Shown here piece by piece: positions 10,151 through 20,571 of a stretch of DNA of 64,000 nucleotides (the stretch's first letter is position 1; the number at the start of each line of letters is the position of its first letter). The notes under the pieces are model-generated. The model was not told the origin of the DNA. It did not search any database and worked only from the letters and a program-made list of their open reading frames with translations. The position numbers and the translations under genes were made by a program. This stretch comes from Stachybotrys elegans (Eukaryota; Ascomycota; Sordariomycetes; Hypocreales; Stachybotryaceae), in contig JAGPNK010000001.1 of NCBI GenBank assembly GCA_020746835.1, forward strand, positions 5,704,001 through 5,768,000, given 5' to 3'.

Positions 10151-11403
10151 ATGGCTCCCATTCTTGACCCCCCTCAGACCGTCGAGTGGATGGGCAAGCA
10201 GGTCCCCGTCTGGACCATGCAGACCATAAACTACGGCCTTTTGCTCTCTCAGGACCCCAGCGAGGTCGAGAAGGTGGTCCAGGCCTGTCTGGAGGATGGC
10301 TACTTCTACCTCGATCTTCAGAGCATCGACGGCCGCCGCATGCTGGCCGACCAGCAGGACACTCTCAAGCTCATGAAGCGCTTCTTTGACGCCCCCATTG
10401 AGCTCAAGAACGAGTTTGGCCTCATCTCCTCACACCTCGGGTAAGTTGGACGACCCGCTACCTACTGCCCGCAATGCTGACCGACACCTTCAGTTATGAG
10501 CCTGTCGGAAGCCGCACTGGTGTTGCTGCCGGCTCCAAGGACGGATATGAGATGCTCAAGGTGTCTCGAGATGAGATCCAGCGCGACAGCCCCAAGATCC
10601 CTTCTCCTGTCAAGAACAGCGGTGACCTCCGCATCCTCGAGAACGCCATCGGCAGCTGCAACACAGTCACCAAGGTCATCCTGTCTGCTCTCTCCACCGG
10701 CATGGGCCTGACTGGTGCTGCTCGCTTTGAGAACTCCCACAAGAACCACCGCCCTAGCACCACGACAGTATGATCTCCCTTGAGCCGTCGCCATTCTTCA
10801 TCGCGACTAACATGTGTGACAGCTCTCCATGATGCACTACCTCCCCACCAAACTTGCTGGCGAGAACCGAATTGGTCACCAGAAGCACACCGGTAAATAA
10901 TTGCTTATCTCTGTCTGTATCCTACTATTTTTTGCTAACAATTTACAGACATCAGCACCCTCACTCTTCTCTTCAGTGAGCAGTGGGGTCTTCAGGTTCG
11001 TCCTCCCGGCACTTGCGGCGCACGCGAGATGGGCTTCGTTGCCCCCAAGCCTGGCTGCGCATTCGTCCACGTTGGCGACTCGCTGCGTTTCGCCAGCGGC
11101 ATGAAGTTCCAGAGCTGCATTCACCGTGTTGTCCCCTTTGACCCCACTGAGCACCGCTACTCTATCGCCTACTTCCTGCGTGCCGAGGACGACACCATGT
11201 TCATTGACTCCGAGGGCCGTGCCATCACCGCCGGCCAGTGGCACGATGAGAAGTTCAAGGCTTTCACTGACCCAGAGCTGTGGCAGGCCATGGCTCCCAA
11301 GTCAATGATTCTGGGAGGTATGAAGGAGGATGGAGCCGACGAGCCCATTGTTCCCCCTACTGCTGTTGTTCCCGCTCCGGCCGATGTAGCAGTCAAGGCA
11401 TAA
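10151..11403 (+). CDS. 2-oxoglutarate/Fe(II)-dependent dioxygenase (isopenicillin N synthase-like)
   Basis: Four exons (10151-10440, 10494-10767, 10823-10892, 10949-11403) with introns of 53-56 bp encode 362 residues. The iron triad is complete: His210 and Asp212 in KHTDISTLTLLF, and His270 in SCIHRVVPF. The 2-oxoglutarate-binding Arg and Ser are Arg281 and Ser283 of HRYSIAYF. The third intron falls inside the HxD codon pair, so splicing is needed for activity. The N-terminal half contains the usual GYFYLDL segment of this superfamily. Enzymes of this type hydroxylate, desaturate or cyclise small molecules in the cytosol. The substrate cannot be predicted. Its neighbour to the left is another oxidase, and a rhodanese gene and a FAD monooxygenase gene follow on the same strand. 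Confidence 0.92.
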
Positions 11404-12288
11404 GAACACGAGGGAATGAACTTTTACGGCCGATATTTATTGCAATTTCTTATCCTTTAAAATTTATGATGTCTAACTATGCGACATGAAGTTGCCATCC
11501 TATACTCTAGCGTAGTATCTACACGACTCTATCAGCTATGACATAGCTACCTATCACTGGCTTATGGATGTATTATGTCGCCATGAACAATCCGCACAAG
11601 TGAATGGAATGTCCTCTAACTATTATATTGTGAGCTCACCTCGGTCTCGGAGAATGGAAACAGTGGGAGCAATCCAGTATCGTGTGGCGAAAATGTGGTA
11701 GGGAATTCGCCAGGAACCGGCGGCGATGGTCATCATACAGATGGAGAATAGGCAGGTCCTTAGAGGCTCCAAACCGACTTGCTCGATGTCTTGATCTTCA
11801 TGTTTTCGACTTGCGAACTTGATAGTAGCAGGAACCGAAGGAACGGGCGTAAGACCCGAATCTCGGTGACTTGGTGGTAGCCTCACGTCGGCTGTTGGGC
11901 GATCCACCGACCTCATCGTTAACGTAAAAGGAATCATTAGAACATAAGAAAACAAATTACTTTGGAAACTCTCGCAACATGGGCACTGCCAAGTAGCCAA
12001 GGTGGATGAAGACTGGGTATTTCTTAGCTAAACTGCGAATCCAGTGCGTTGCTCCTGTTTGCTCGAGACCACATCCTCCGAATTGCCAGATCCGTAAGCC
12101 TTGGGTCCCAGTGCATATTCTCAACGCAACCTCTGCAAACGAGAGAATAAATACCAGCGCAATAATGCTCAATTCTAAGTCACCTGGCCATCATTCGAAG
12201 ACATAATAAGCTCGCACCCTCTGTTGAGTCCAGGCCATCTTTCTTGTACGACTCAGTATTCCATCGACAAATATTCCTATTTATCAAA
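11404..12288. other. Intergenic, about 0.9 kb
   Basis: 3' flank of the dioxygenase gene and promoter of the rhodanese gene. Reading frames on both strands lack family features and good starts. No other element was recognised. Confidence 0.55.
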
Positions 12289-13200
12289 ATGGAATTTGCC
12301 AGGCTTCTTGTCAGCGCTATCGGTCTAATAGGCTCCCAGGTATGCGGAGCTGCAATTGGTTCGAGGCGAACGACCATTTCCCCCATTGTGTCCCCATCAT
12401 GGCTAGCAGATAATATCGCCGATTCGGATCTCCTCTTGGTTGATATCCGAGAGCCTTCTTCGTACGAAGCTTCACACATCGAGGGTTCAATCAACATTCC
12501 TTTCGAGTATGACTCGGTGTGGAGCCGAGTGGTCGATGAGGACACCCTGTTTATGCCTCCGGCCGATGAGCTATTCCAGGACTTTGGAGACTTTGGTCTT
12601 ACCCCCGAGAAGAACATTGTTCTGATCACCTCGGTTTCCGTTATGCCTCAGGGTATGGTCAGATCTTCTCGTGTCGCTGCGACTCTCCGATATGCTGGTC
12701 ACGAAGCCAGCAAGGTCGGCATCTTGGACGGTGGATTTGAGGGATGGGTTCGTGCTGGCGGAGCGGTGTCCGATTCTCCCGTCACCCCAACACCATCTAC
12801 CTACACCAGCACTGTGAACGAGGCCTTCATCGTGGAGCGGCCCTATGTCCACACGAGCTTGAATAAGTTGCATGACGGCATTGTGCTTGTGGATGCACGC
12901 CCTAGCTCGGCATACGCCGACGGCCACATCGAGTCAGCCGTTTCTCTGCCAATGGCCCATATTTGGAACGAAGACGGCACCTTTAAACCCGTTCCAGAAC
13001 TTCTGGAAACCTTTGAGTCGGTCGTTGGCGACGCGCCAGTCAGCGCTACTGAAGGCGAGGTTATTGTCTATTGCTGGATTGGATTCATGGCGACGGGCTG
13101 GCACTACACTCTCAACAACATCCTGGGTTTTCAAGACGTCAAGTTCTATGACGGATCAGTCGAAGACTGGATCAAGGAATACCCTTTGGTCACAGCATGA
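12289..13200 (+). CDS. Secreted tandem-rhodanese protein (sulfurtransferase-like)
   Basis: An intronless frame of 303 residues from the ATG at 12289. Residues 1-20 form a signal peptide (core LLVSAIGLIGS, cut near VCGA-A). Two rhodanese domains follow: residues about 33-160, with LLLVDIREPSSYEASHIEGS, and about 185-298, with IVLVDARPSSAYADGHIESA. The second domain keeps a catalytic Cys262 in YCWIGFMAT; the matching loop in the first domain has no Cys, as in thiosulfate/3-mercaptopyruvate sulfurtransferases. The known enzymes move sulfane sulfur to cyanide or thiols and work in cytosol or mitochondria. A secretory signal on such an enzyme is unusual. The active-site loop is not the canonical CG(S/K) of mercaptopyruvate enzymes, so substrate is open. 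Confidence 0.87.
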   Translation: MEFARLLVSAIGLIGSQVCGAAIGSRRTTISPIVSPSWLADNIADSDLLLVDIREPSSYEASHIEGSINIPFEYDSVWSRVVDEDTLFMPPADELFQDFGDFGLTPEKNIVLITSVSVMPQGMVRSSRVAATLRYAGHEASKVGILDGGFEGWVRAGGAVSDSPVTPTPSTYTSTVNEAFIVERPYVHTSLNKLHDGIVLVDARPSSAYADGHIESAVSLPMAHIWNEDGTFKPVPELLETFESVVGDAPVSATEGEVIVYCWIGFMATGWHYTLNNILGFQDVKFYDGSVEDWIKEYPLVTA

Positions 13201-14223
13201 TCCAGCGGGCACTCGAAGTAGAAGGCTAAGTATGTGTTCATTCTTTGGGATCAGGATGATAAGTTGCTTCGTTAGCCAGTCAGTCCATCATACCCATTCA
13301 TACATACATGAGGGGGTCACACCCGGCCCTACTTCTCTGCATAGGAAGAACAGCTTCATGGCTAGATGTGTCGCTATTATAAGGGATAAAAATGTTCTGA
13401 GATTAAGCGTTCATAACATCGAAAGTCCTTTTCATAGCTCGCGTTTAACAACTGGAGGTAGTGGTGAGATTGCAGTCGTTGAATGAGTCTCTACCGATGG
13501 GCTTCTCTTGATCTACCCTTCAGCACTTTGTCAATGTAGACGTGAACCTTAAGAGATGCCGATACAAATTAATACAACTACTTCAACGTTGGCGTGATGT
13601 ATGTGCATCATCCGATTCATGCTCTGGTATAAAATGTCCAATCAGGTTTCACGGCAACTCAAGAGCGGGGAAAAGCTTGCTTTGAAATCAAGGTTGCATG
13701 AGCTGACCAGGCCACCCTGGGGTCTTGCTGATCGCTTGAATTGACGTGTTGATAGGCTCAGGCAAGCAGGGTCTAGTTCAGCCAGTCGCTGGAGTTTCTT
13801 ATCTCCAGTCCAGGGTCTGCCTGCAACCAAAACTGTTGGACTAACCCAGTTCCGAACTCCGGATTCTTTCTTGAGCTGTGATCGGGACTAGATGGTGCGC
13901 GCCCAGGCACGCGCAATATCGTCCGATGTGCCGGGTTCTGTAGGTAGCCCTGACACTGAGTCCGCGGACCAAACGGGACCATGCCACGGCGTATAGCAAA
14001 CTAATAAATGCCCCGATGCTACCATTTGAGGCTCTGTGGCCTCCTAATATTTTCTTCTTTCCCGATGCCAAATCGTCATTGCCTAAACAGTCAATAGGTC
14101 ACTGTCCAGAAAACAGTCGGAGACCTTCCTGGCGGATTTGGTGCTCGGTGAAACCGTGATAACAGGCACTGGACGCTTGGTTCGCAGAACTGAAACGCAA
14201 GAGCAAGTTCGTGATTCTTCAAC
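13201..14223. other. Intergenic, about 1.0 kb
   Basis: Between two plus-strand genes. Short overlapping frames on the minus strand near 13640-14290 have no family features. Nothing else was recognised. Confidence 0.55.
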
Positions 14224-15595
14224 ATGATCCAAAACTTCAAGGTCATTGTAGTTGGAGGTGGCCCATCGGGTCTGATCACCGCGCACGCGTTACATCAGGC
14301 AAATATCGACTTCGTTGTGTTGGAGCGAAGGACGGCGATCCTCGAAGATGTTGGCGCAAGCCTCATTCTTGACCCAACAAGTCTTCGTGTCTTGTCGCAG
14401 CTTGGACTTTGGGATGAGCTAGAAAGGGCTGGTACAGAACTGAAGCGCGTCCAATCATTCACAAAGGATGGACGCTTGTTCAAGGACAGCTCGGCAAATA
14501 TTCTGATTCATGAATGGTGAGCATTCCCCTTGGCCAAGGTTTCGACTTTACTGACCGGTTTGCAGCCACGGAAGCTCCTTCAGAGCCTTCCACCGTGCGG
14601 ATCTGGTAAAGATTTTGTACGACGGACTTGCACCGAGTGCCAAAGAAAAGGTTCTTTCTGGCAAGGGTGTAGTCGAGATTGACCAGAGTGAGGATTCCGT
14701 AAACGTGGTATGCTCAGATGGAGCAACCTACATTGGGTCCATTGTCATTGGCGCAGACGGCGTTCACAGTCAAACGAGGCGCCAAATGCGAAAGGCAGTG
14801 TTGAAGAAAAACCCAACGGCCAAGTGGGATGATGAGTTCCCGTTTATTGCAACCTATCGATGCCTCTGGGGCAATTTTCCTACGCCAGCAGCCACACCGC
14901 CCGGATACGCGAGTGAGACGCACCACCAAGATCGCTCCATCATGTACGTTGCCGGTAAGAAGCGTGGCTGGATATTTGTCTACGAGAAACTCCCGGCGCC
15001 AACAAATCGGCGCGCCGTGTATACTATCGATGACATGGAAGCTCTTGCGAGCGGCCTGGCGGACTGGCCCGTATCGGAAACCCTTACCCTGGGCGACGTG
15101 TTCGACAAGTCGAGGGCTGGCATGTCTGACCTTCAGGAAGGGCTTGTTGATAACCTCAGCAACGGACGCCTTGTTCTGGTTGGCGACTCTGGACACAAGT
15201 TTACTCCTAATTCTGGCCTTGGTCTGAATAGCGGCATACAGGATGTGACTGCCATCTGCAACGGCATCAACGCAGCCATCTCTGAGTCGGCAGACGGGCA
15301 CCCGGACGCCGCCACTCTGGAGCGAGTCTTCAAGAGCTATCGCGAGGCACGACATGGTCCCTTGGAGGTTGCACTCTCTCGCTCGATGGACACGACGCGA
15401 ACCCACGCCTGGGCAAGCACTTGGTACTACCTCTTGTCCCAGTACCTCATCACCCCATTCGTGGAGCATGTCTTGTACCGGTACCTGGTCTCACGCAGCC
15501 TCCGAGCCGCCTTGGTGTTGGATTATGTATCTGGCGAGGAGCCATTCAAGGGGTTTTTGAGCTGGTTCAATCCTATCCGCCCAGTGAAGAAGTGA
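14224..15595 (+). CDS. FAD-dependent monooxygenase, PaxM-like
   Basis: Exons 14224-14516 and 14566-15595 are joined over a 49-bp intron, restoring CHGSSFRAFHRADLVKIL and giving 440 residues. The three class A flavin motifs are present: the dinucleotide fold VIVVGGGPSGL near residue 8, the DG motif VIGADGVHSQTR, and the GD motif LVLVGDSGHKFTPNSGLGLN. A hydrophobic region near residues 380-410 (YYLLSQYLITPF and after) could hold the protein at a membrane, as in the PaxM group that epoxidises prenylated compounds in fungal natural-product clusters. It is the right-hand end of the oxidative enzyme series at 5.9-15.6 kb. The reaction is probably hydroxylation or epoxidation using NAD(P)H and oxygen; the substrate is unknown. 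Confidence 0.9.
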
Positions 15596-16574
15596 TCATG
15601 TAGACGGATGGCCTTGGGTTGAGGAGGGGTGTATATGTGTTCATCAATAGACTCTTTTCTAGCATCAGGCTTCTGTTGTTTCTTTGCCTCTACAAAGGTC
15701 TGCATGACACTGACTTGTATGGTATCAATTCGTGCTATACCGTGTCGAATGTCATGGTTGAGATCAAGGTAGGGAGACGAAGCTTGTGGAGACTGGCTGA
15801 ATTTTTCACCTTCTCTGATAATTCTAGAAACCCTTATTATTGGAGGCCAACAGTCCTTCAGCTTCCAATGAGCGGTGTAGCAGCACCTCCACATCCAGTT
15901 TGGCCAAATTTATTAGCCTGGAGCAGGATTTTCGACGGCCGACGTCACTTCTTTTTGCCGGAATTCTGCAGCTTTGCCTCCGCTGGAGGGGGGGCGAGCT
16001 GCCAATATCACTCGTACTGACTCAACACGTGTGCAACGAACTACGCCGACAGAACAATGACAACATGAGAGGGGAATCGTGAAAGGACCCTTTGTTTACT
16101 CCCAAGGGTCCCAACGCCACGCCACCACTCTGGTAACCGAGTGAACGAGTGCCGGGCCGGCCACTTGTTGGATCATGCACCGATGCCACGACAACGCATT
16201 GGAGCCCAAGGGTCTGGCGTTGCCACAATGCCCCAAATAAATTTTTTCTTGCCTCTGTTCGCTGCTCATTACGACCCCTCCATACCCCTCTACCCCTCCT
16301 AATAGGCGGCATGAGATCCACTCGGTCGTGAAATTTTTTCCTCTCTTTTCTATCCGCCCGCTACGTGGTAATCTACCCCTCCATTTTGGTGGTAAAAGTT
16401 TTGCATCTAGCTAGAAGAGGGGCAATTTGGACTTCTGCCTGGGCAACGGCGTCGTGTATTTAGTTGAGGCATTCTGCTCTGTCTTTGGTGTTATCCTGTG
16501 AATCTCTTCATCTCCCTCCTTATCTTGTTACACTTCACCCTTTTCTACCCCCTCCACCCAATACATTCACAGCC
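15596..16574. other. Intergenic, about 1.0 kb, with SET/NAP promoter
   Basis: 3' flank of the monooxygenase gene and promoter of the SET/NAP gene. The last 80 bp before 16575 are a C/T-rich leader of the kind seen before strongly expressed fungal genes. No TATA box is obvious. Nothing else was recognised. Confidence 0.55.
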
Positions 16575-17546
16575 ATGTCTGCCGACGGTGCTATTGAGAT
16601 CGACCCCCAGGCTCTCAGGGAGCTTGAGCTCCTTGATGCCAGCCTCCAGGAGATCGAGTCTGAGATCATGGCCAAGAAGTGCATCCAGCAGGCTCCTGTT
16701 CTGATCCAGCGCCAGCAGACCATCGACAAGATCCCTGGCTTCTGGGCCGTCGTCTTTGACAACGCCGCCGTTGAGCTCGAGGCTGCCATCACCGCCCAGG
16801 ACTCTGAGATCCTCGCCAACGCTCTCGTCCGTCTCGAGGTCCTCCGCCCTGAGATCCCCGCCGGTGCCTCTCACACCGACTCTGGCCTCGACAAGTTCGG
16901 CGAGCCTCGCACCATCACCATCAACTTCCACTTCAAGGAGAACGAGTGGTTCACCGACAGCGTCCTGTCCAAGACCCTCTACTTCCGCCACAGCCTCGAC
17001 GGCTCCACTGGCCTCGTCTCTGACCCCATCAAGATCAACTGGAAGCCCGGCAAGGACCTGACTGAGGGTCTCACCGATGCTGCCTACGAGCTCTGGGCTG
17101 CCCAGAAGCAGCTGCCCAGCCAGCAGCTCGACGGTGTCCTCAACCAGGAGGCCCGCAAGGCTCGCGACCTCGAGGCCAAGTCCCTGCCCCAGTATAAGAA
17201 CCTTGAGAAGACCATTGAGGAGAAGATCAACGGCGCCCTCAGCTTCTTCAACTTCTTCTCTTACCGTGGCCGCTGGACTAGCGCCGCGGAGAACGCCGAG
17301 GCCCTTGCCAAGACCCGCGCTCGCCGTGCTGCCGCTCTGGCCGGCAAGCCCGTCGAGGACGAGGAGGATGACGACGACGACTTCGACTTTGCCGAGGAGG
17401 CTGTCGAGTCCTTCCCTCCTGGCCACGAGGTCGCTGTCACCATCGCCGAGGATATCTGGCCCGATGCCATCGACTACTTCCTCGCCGACTCCATCGACAG
17501 CGATGTCGACATTGACGACGAGGATGACGACGTCGAGATGGAGTAA
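16575..17546 (+). CDS. SET/NAP1-family histone chaperone (Vps75/SET-like)
   Basis: An intronless 323-residue protein from the ATG at 16575. It starts with a helical dimerisation region (LRELELLDASLQEIE), followed by KIPGFWAVVFDNA, the diagnostic entry into the NAP/SET earmuff domain. TITINFHFKENEWFTD and TLYFRHSLDG are the beta strands. SFFNFFSYRGRW lies near residue 230, and a very acidic C-terminal tail rich in D/E ends the protein. Such proteins bind H2A-H2B or H3-H4 and shuttle between cytoplasm and nucleus. Codon use is strongly biased to C/G at third positions, matching high expression, and this makes a 344-codon frame on the other strand that is not a gene. It is the clearest housekeeping gene of the window. 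Confidence 0.92.
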   Translation: MSADGAIEIDPQALRELELLDASLQEIESEIMAKKCIQQAPVLIQRQQTIDKIPGFWAVVFDNAAVELEAAITAQDSEILANALVRLEVLRPEIPAGASHTDSGLDKFGEPRTITINFHFKENEWFTDSVLSKTLYFRHSLDGSTGLVSDPIKINWKPGKDLTEGLTDAAYELWAAQKQLPSQQLDGVLNQEARKARDLEAKSLPQYKNLEKTIEEKINGALSFFNFFSYRGRWTSAAENAEALAKTRARRAAALAGKPVEDEEDDDDDFDFAEEAVESFPPGHEVAVTIAEDIWPDAIDYFLADSIDSDVDIDDEDDDVEME

Positions 17547-17841
17547 AACAACAAACAAAAGCATATATACATGACACATTCGATACCCACTGCACTTGGA
17601 AGTGCAGGCTTCGCGCCTAGAAGAGCGAGCCTTTTCATGGTGCTGCGAAACAAGAAGAGAAAAAAAAATCGGGGATCGCCGGGCCTGTTTTTCAGATAGA
17701 CTACTGGGGAGGTACTGGATGATGCCCTACCCTTCCACTACTCATGAGGACCATGGATTTTCTTAGTATTATTATAATGACAAGCAGTTTTCTGCATCAC
17801 ATGCTCTGTTCCTTCTTCCGTGACACTATTGGCCCCGCCTT

Positions 17842-17880
17842 CTCTCCTCTTCAATGACAAGCTCTCCTCTTCATGACAAG
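17842..17880. repeat. Tandem direct repeat, two units of 20 and 19 bp
   Basis: CTCTCCTCTTCAATGACAAG at 17842-17861 is followed at once by the same sequence lacking one A (17862-17880). It lies in the 3' flank of the SET/NAP gene. Confidence 0.8.
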
Positions 17881-18965
17881 ATAAGAAGGGATGGGGGCGA
17901 GGCTTGGGTCATGCGGTGTCTTGCAGCTTAAGACGCCATAGTCCGAGACATTGGCAGTGGCTTATGACACATTGATATCACTTGCCTGAATTATTAACAG
18001 CGCCAATCAAAGCATTGTCTCATCAGACACATCTTGAACCCCTGCAAACTCCAACTGCCGGGTTGACGAGACGGTGTAGCCGCCTGACGCAAACCACATC
18101 TTCTTGGCAGTTCCAACAAGGGAATCGCCGATCTGTTCAATATATGTGTCCTTCCAGAACGTAGACCTCCTATGCCAACGTCACCGCCAGCTGCCAGGCT
18201 TGCGCATCAGACTTCTTAACTGGTCACTGATGTGCGAGAAGGATGATTCCGAGGAGAGCTAACAGATATCAAGAGGTGGCTGGACTGATGGAACTTTCGA
18301 CAGCTCTCCATCGCCACGTCGCACACACCCCTTCGCATTCCCTGGCGCCTAAACACTTCTCAGCTCGAATCATGTGGGCCACGGGAGTCAGTGAAAGTGA
18401 CATATCACTTTTCCAAGAAACTCCGCTTCCGCTTCCGCTCCAAGCCGGAGGTTGAGATGAATATGTTTGCCTTCGCTTTGGGTTGACTTCACAAGTACAA
18501 CCAGTCTAATAACTGTAGTTGCAATGTAGGGAATTGTTTACAATGTGTTTTCACACGGCAGCTAAGTATCTCTCTCAACGTCGCTCTCCTTCTGCATCTT
18601 ACTTCCTGTACTCCGTAGCCATTTTGGGGTTTCCTATCTGCGTTAGAGAGAACCTCGGGACGCGCCGTCAAGCATGCTTACAGCCGCAGCCGGCAGGCTT
18701 CTGTAGGACCGGCATTCCCTGCATGTCTCACATTTAGCTCTCCACCCGCCAATCAGAGCAAGGATATCAGGAAGGCTCTGCCAAAGCATGCTTTATTGGG
18801 CTAGCATCGTCAACGCACTCGCACTATCACTCTCTGGTCGGCGACCTGAAAGGAAGGAGATCAGCGTTGATCTCTCTCATCTCATCGACGATCTTCTGCC
18901 AAAGAAGTCTATCTACTGAAAAGGAAAAGGGAAAAAAAAGAAAAGAGAAGAAAGGAAGACAACAG

Positions 18966-19008
18966 CTAGTCGTGTTGAGTTCCTTGTAGATACTAGTCGT
19001 GTTGAGTT
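18966..19008. repeat. Direct repeat of 16 bp
   Basis: CTAGTCGTGTTGAGTT occurs at 18966-18981 and again at 18993-19008, starting 27 bp apart, just after a purine-rich run. Confidence 0.8.
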
Positions 19009-19543
19009 TGAACCTGTCTAACGTCTTTTTGGAATGGCCAGGACAGGGTTCTTTTGAAGACGCCTTCCACCGGAGCTTTTACTCAGGCTTACGGATGGCG
19101 TGCTGACCACTTCTCTCTCTCCTCCACACAATCCCCAGATGAATTCGCCACCACGTCAAGAAGGGACATCAATCATATTCATGTGTGCATTAGCCAGTCT
19201 TACGGTCTTCAAGTCAAGCCACAACTGAATCACGAGCTCCTTCTTCTGCGTTGTCCATTGCCTATTGGATCAATTTGACCAGAGGCTTTTTGCCAAGGAT
19301 CGCGACATCTCATGCAAACAGTGGCAGTGGTGGTAGAGGTTACATCGCCATGTCTCACTTCTCAACACTTCCTTGTTTCTGTATTTGGAAACCAATAGCG
19401 CCGGGGACCTGGTGAGCTGAATGAAGTCCGCATCTACCAAAATAGGAAATTGGTCGACTGGAGGTAAGAGACAATAGCTTCACGCAAAGAAGTCGTCGAT
19501 GACGAGAAGACAGTTTCTGGGCTCGATGGAGGGACTGAAAAAG

Positions 19544-19551
19544 TATATAAA
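19544..19551 (+). promoter_or_regulatory. TATA box of the Leu/Thr-rich secreted protein gene
   Basis: TATATAAA lies 137-144 bp before the ATG at 19688, followed by a CATCTCATCTC-type pyrimidine-rich leader. Confidence 0.6.
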
Positions 19552-19687
19552 CCTCTCTTGATGCCAGAGCAGATCAGAGAAATCTCAACTCGCAACTCAC
19601 ACACTCTGCATCTCATCTCATCTCTTCATCATCTTCTTCGACTCACAAACAAATTTTCTGGTCATCTTGATCCCCAATTTCATCACA

Positions 19688-20571
19688 ATGAAGTTCTCCA
19701 ACCTTCTTTTCTGCGCTTCTCTTGCCTTCGCTGCACCCTTTACCGGGTCGCACGGAACAGGCGATGTCATTGTCGCTCGGGACCACTCGGCCGTTGAGGC
19801 CAGGAGTGTTGCTGAAGTCTTGACCCTTCGTCAAGCTGAGGCCATCGTCAAGCCCCGACACGATGCCAAGGTTGTCATGGCTCGTCACGCCGAGACAGAC
19901 CTGGCTCCGCGTCAGCTTGAGGGCGTCATTGACACGGTGCTTGACATTCTCACTACCTTGATCGATACCATTGACGCCAATCTTCTAATTATCGGTATGC
20001 CCTTTCCTGCTCTTTCATCGTTGCGTTGTACTAATACCACGCAGAGGCAACTCTTGACGAAATTCTCGCCACTGTGGGAGATATTCCTGCTGAGCTCATC
20101 GACACTCTTGCTGCAGCCTTGACTGCCATCTTGGATGCTATTTTGACTGCTGTTGCCGACATCCTCGATGCTACTACCGGTGGTCTCCGGCTTGTTCTGG
20201 CGCTGCTACGCACTCTGACGTCGGGAGACGTTGCGGATCTTACGGCGGCAGTCGAAGCTCTCACCGATGTCCTCACCAGCCTGACTAGTGTCCTTTCGAT
20301 CATCGAGACCCTTCCTACCACTGTTCTCAGCGCTGTTACTGATTTGGTCGACTCCATCACAGCCGCTCTGGCCGATCTTCTCTCTGTCGTTACTTCCCTC
20401 CTGACCACTGTTACCACTGTTGCTCTTGTCCTTACCCTCACCGTTACAAGCCTCCTTGCCGCTGTCACTGGGCTGGTTGATGTGATTCAGGGCCTGATCG
20501 ATGCTCTTGACCTCGGAGGTCTTCTTGGTGGAGTCCTTGGGCTTCTGACTGGTCTGCTTGGAGCTTTCTAA
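19688..20571 (+). CDS. Secreted Leu/Thr/Val-rich hydrophobic protein, unknown function
   Basis: Exons 19688-19994 and 20045-20571, joined over a 50-bp intron, encode 277 residues. The signal peptide is MKFSNLLFCASLAFA. Residues about 20-80 are polar with repeated Arg sites at short spacing (VARD, EARS, TLRQ, KPRH, MARH, APRQ), which may be propeptide processing points. From about residue 80 to the end the chain is almost only L, T, V, I, A, D, S and G, with patterned short blocks such as DILTTLIDTID, LTAVADIL and LTSLTSVLS. It contains no Cys in the mature part and few charges except Asp. I do not recognise a family. The pattern suggests amphipathic helices that could self-assemble or bind surfaces. 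A good TATA box precedes it. Gene model is secure; role is unknown. Confidence 0.85.

Larger units (their letters stand above)
17547..19687. other. Intergenic, about 2.1 kb
   Basis: A long spacer after the SET/NAP gene. It holds two small direct repeats (17842-17880 and 18966-19008), a purine-rich run at 18918-18959, and the promoter of the secreted Leu/Thr-rich gene with a TATA box at 19544. No coding exon with a family signature was found. Confidence 0.55.

Noticed and set aside
16545..17579. 344-codon frame opposite the SET/NAP gene
   Set aside because: It mirrors the codon bias of a clear housekeeping gene and matches no family.
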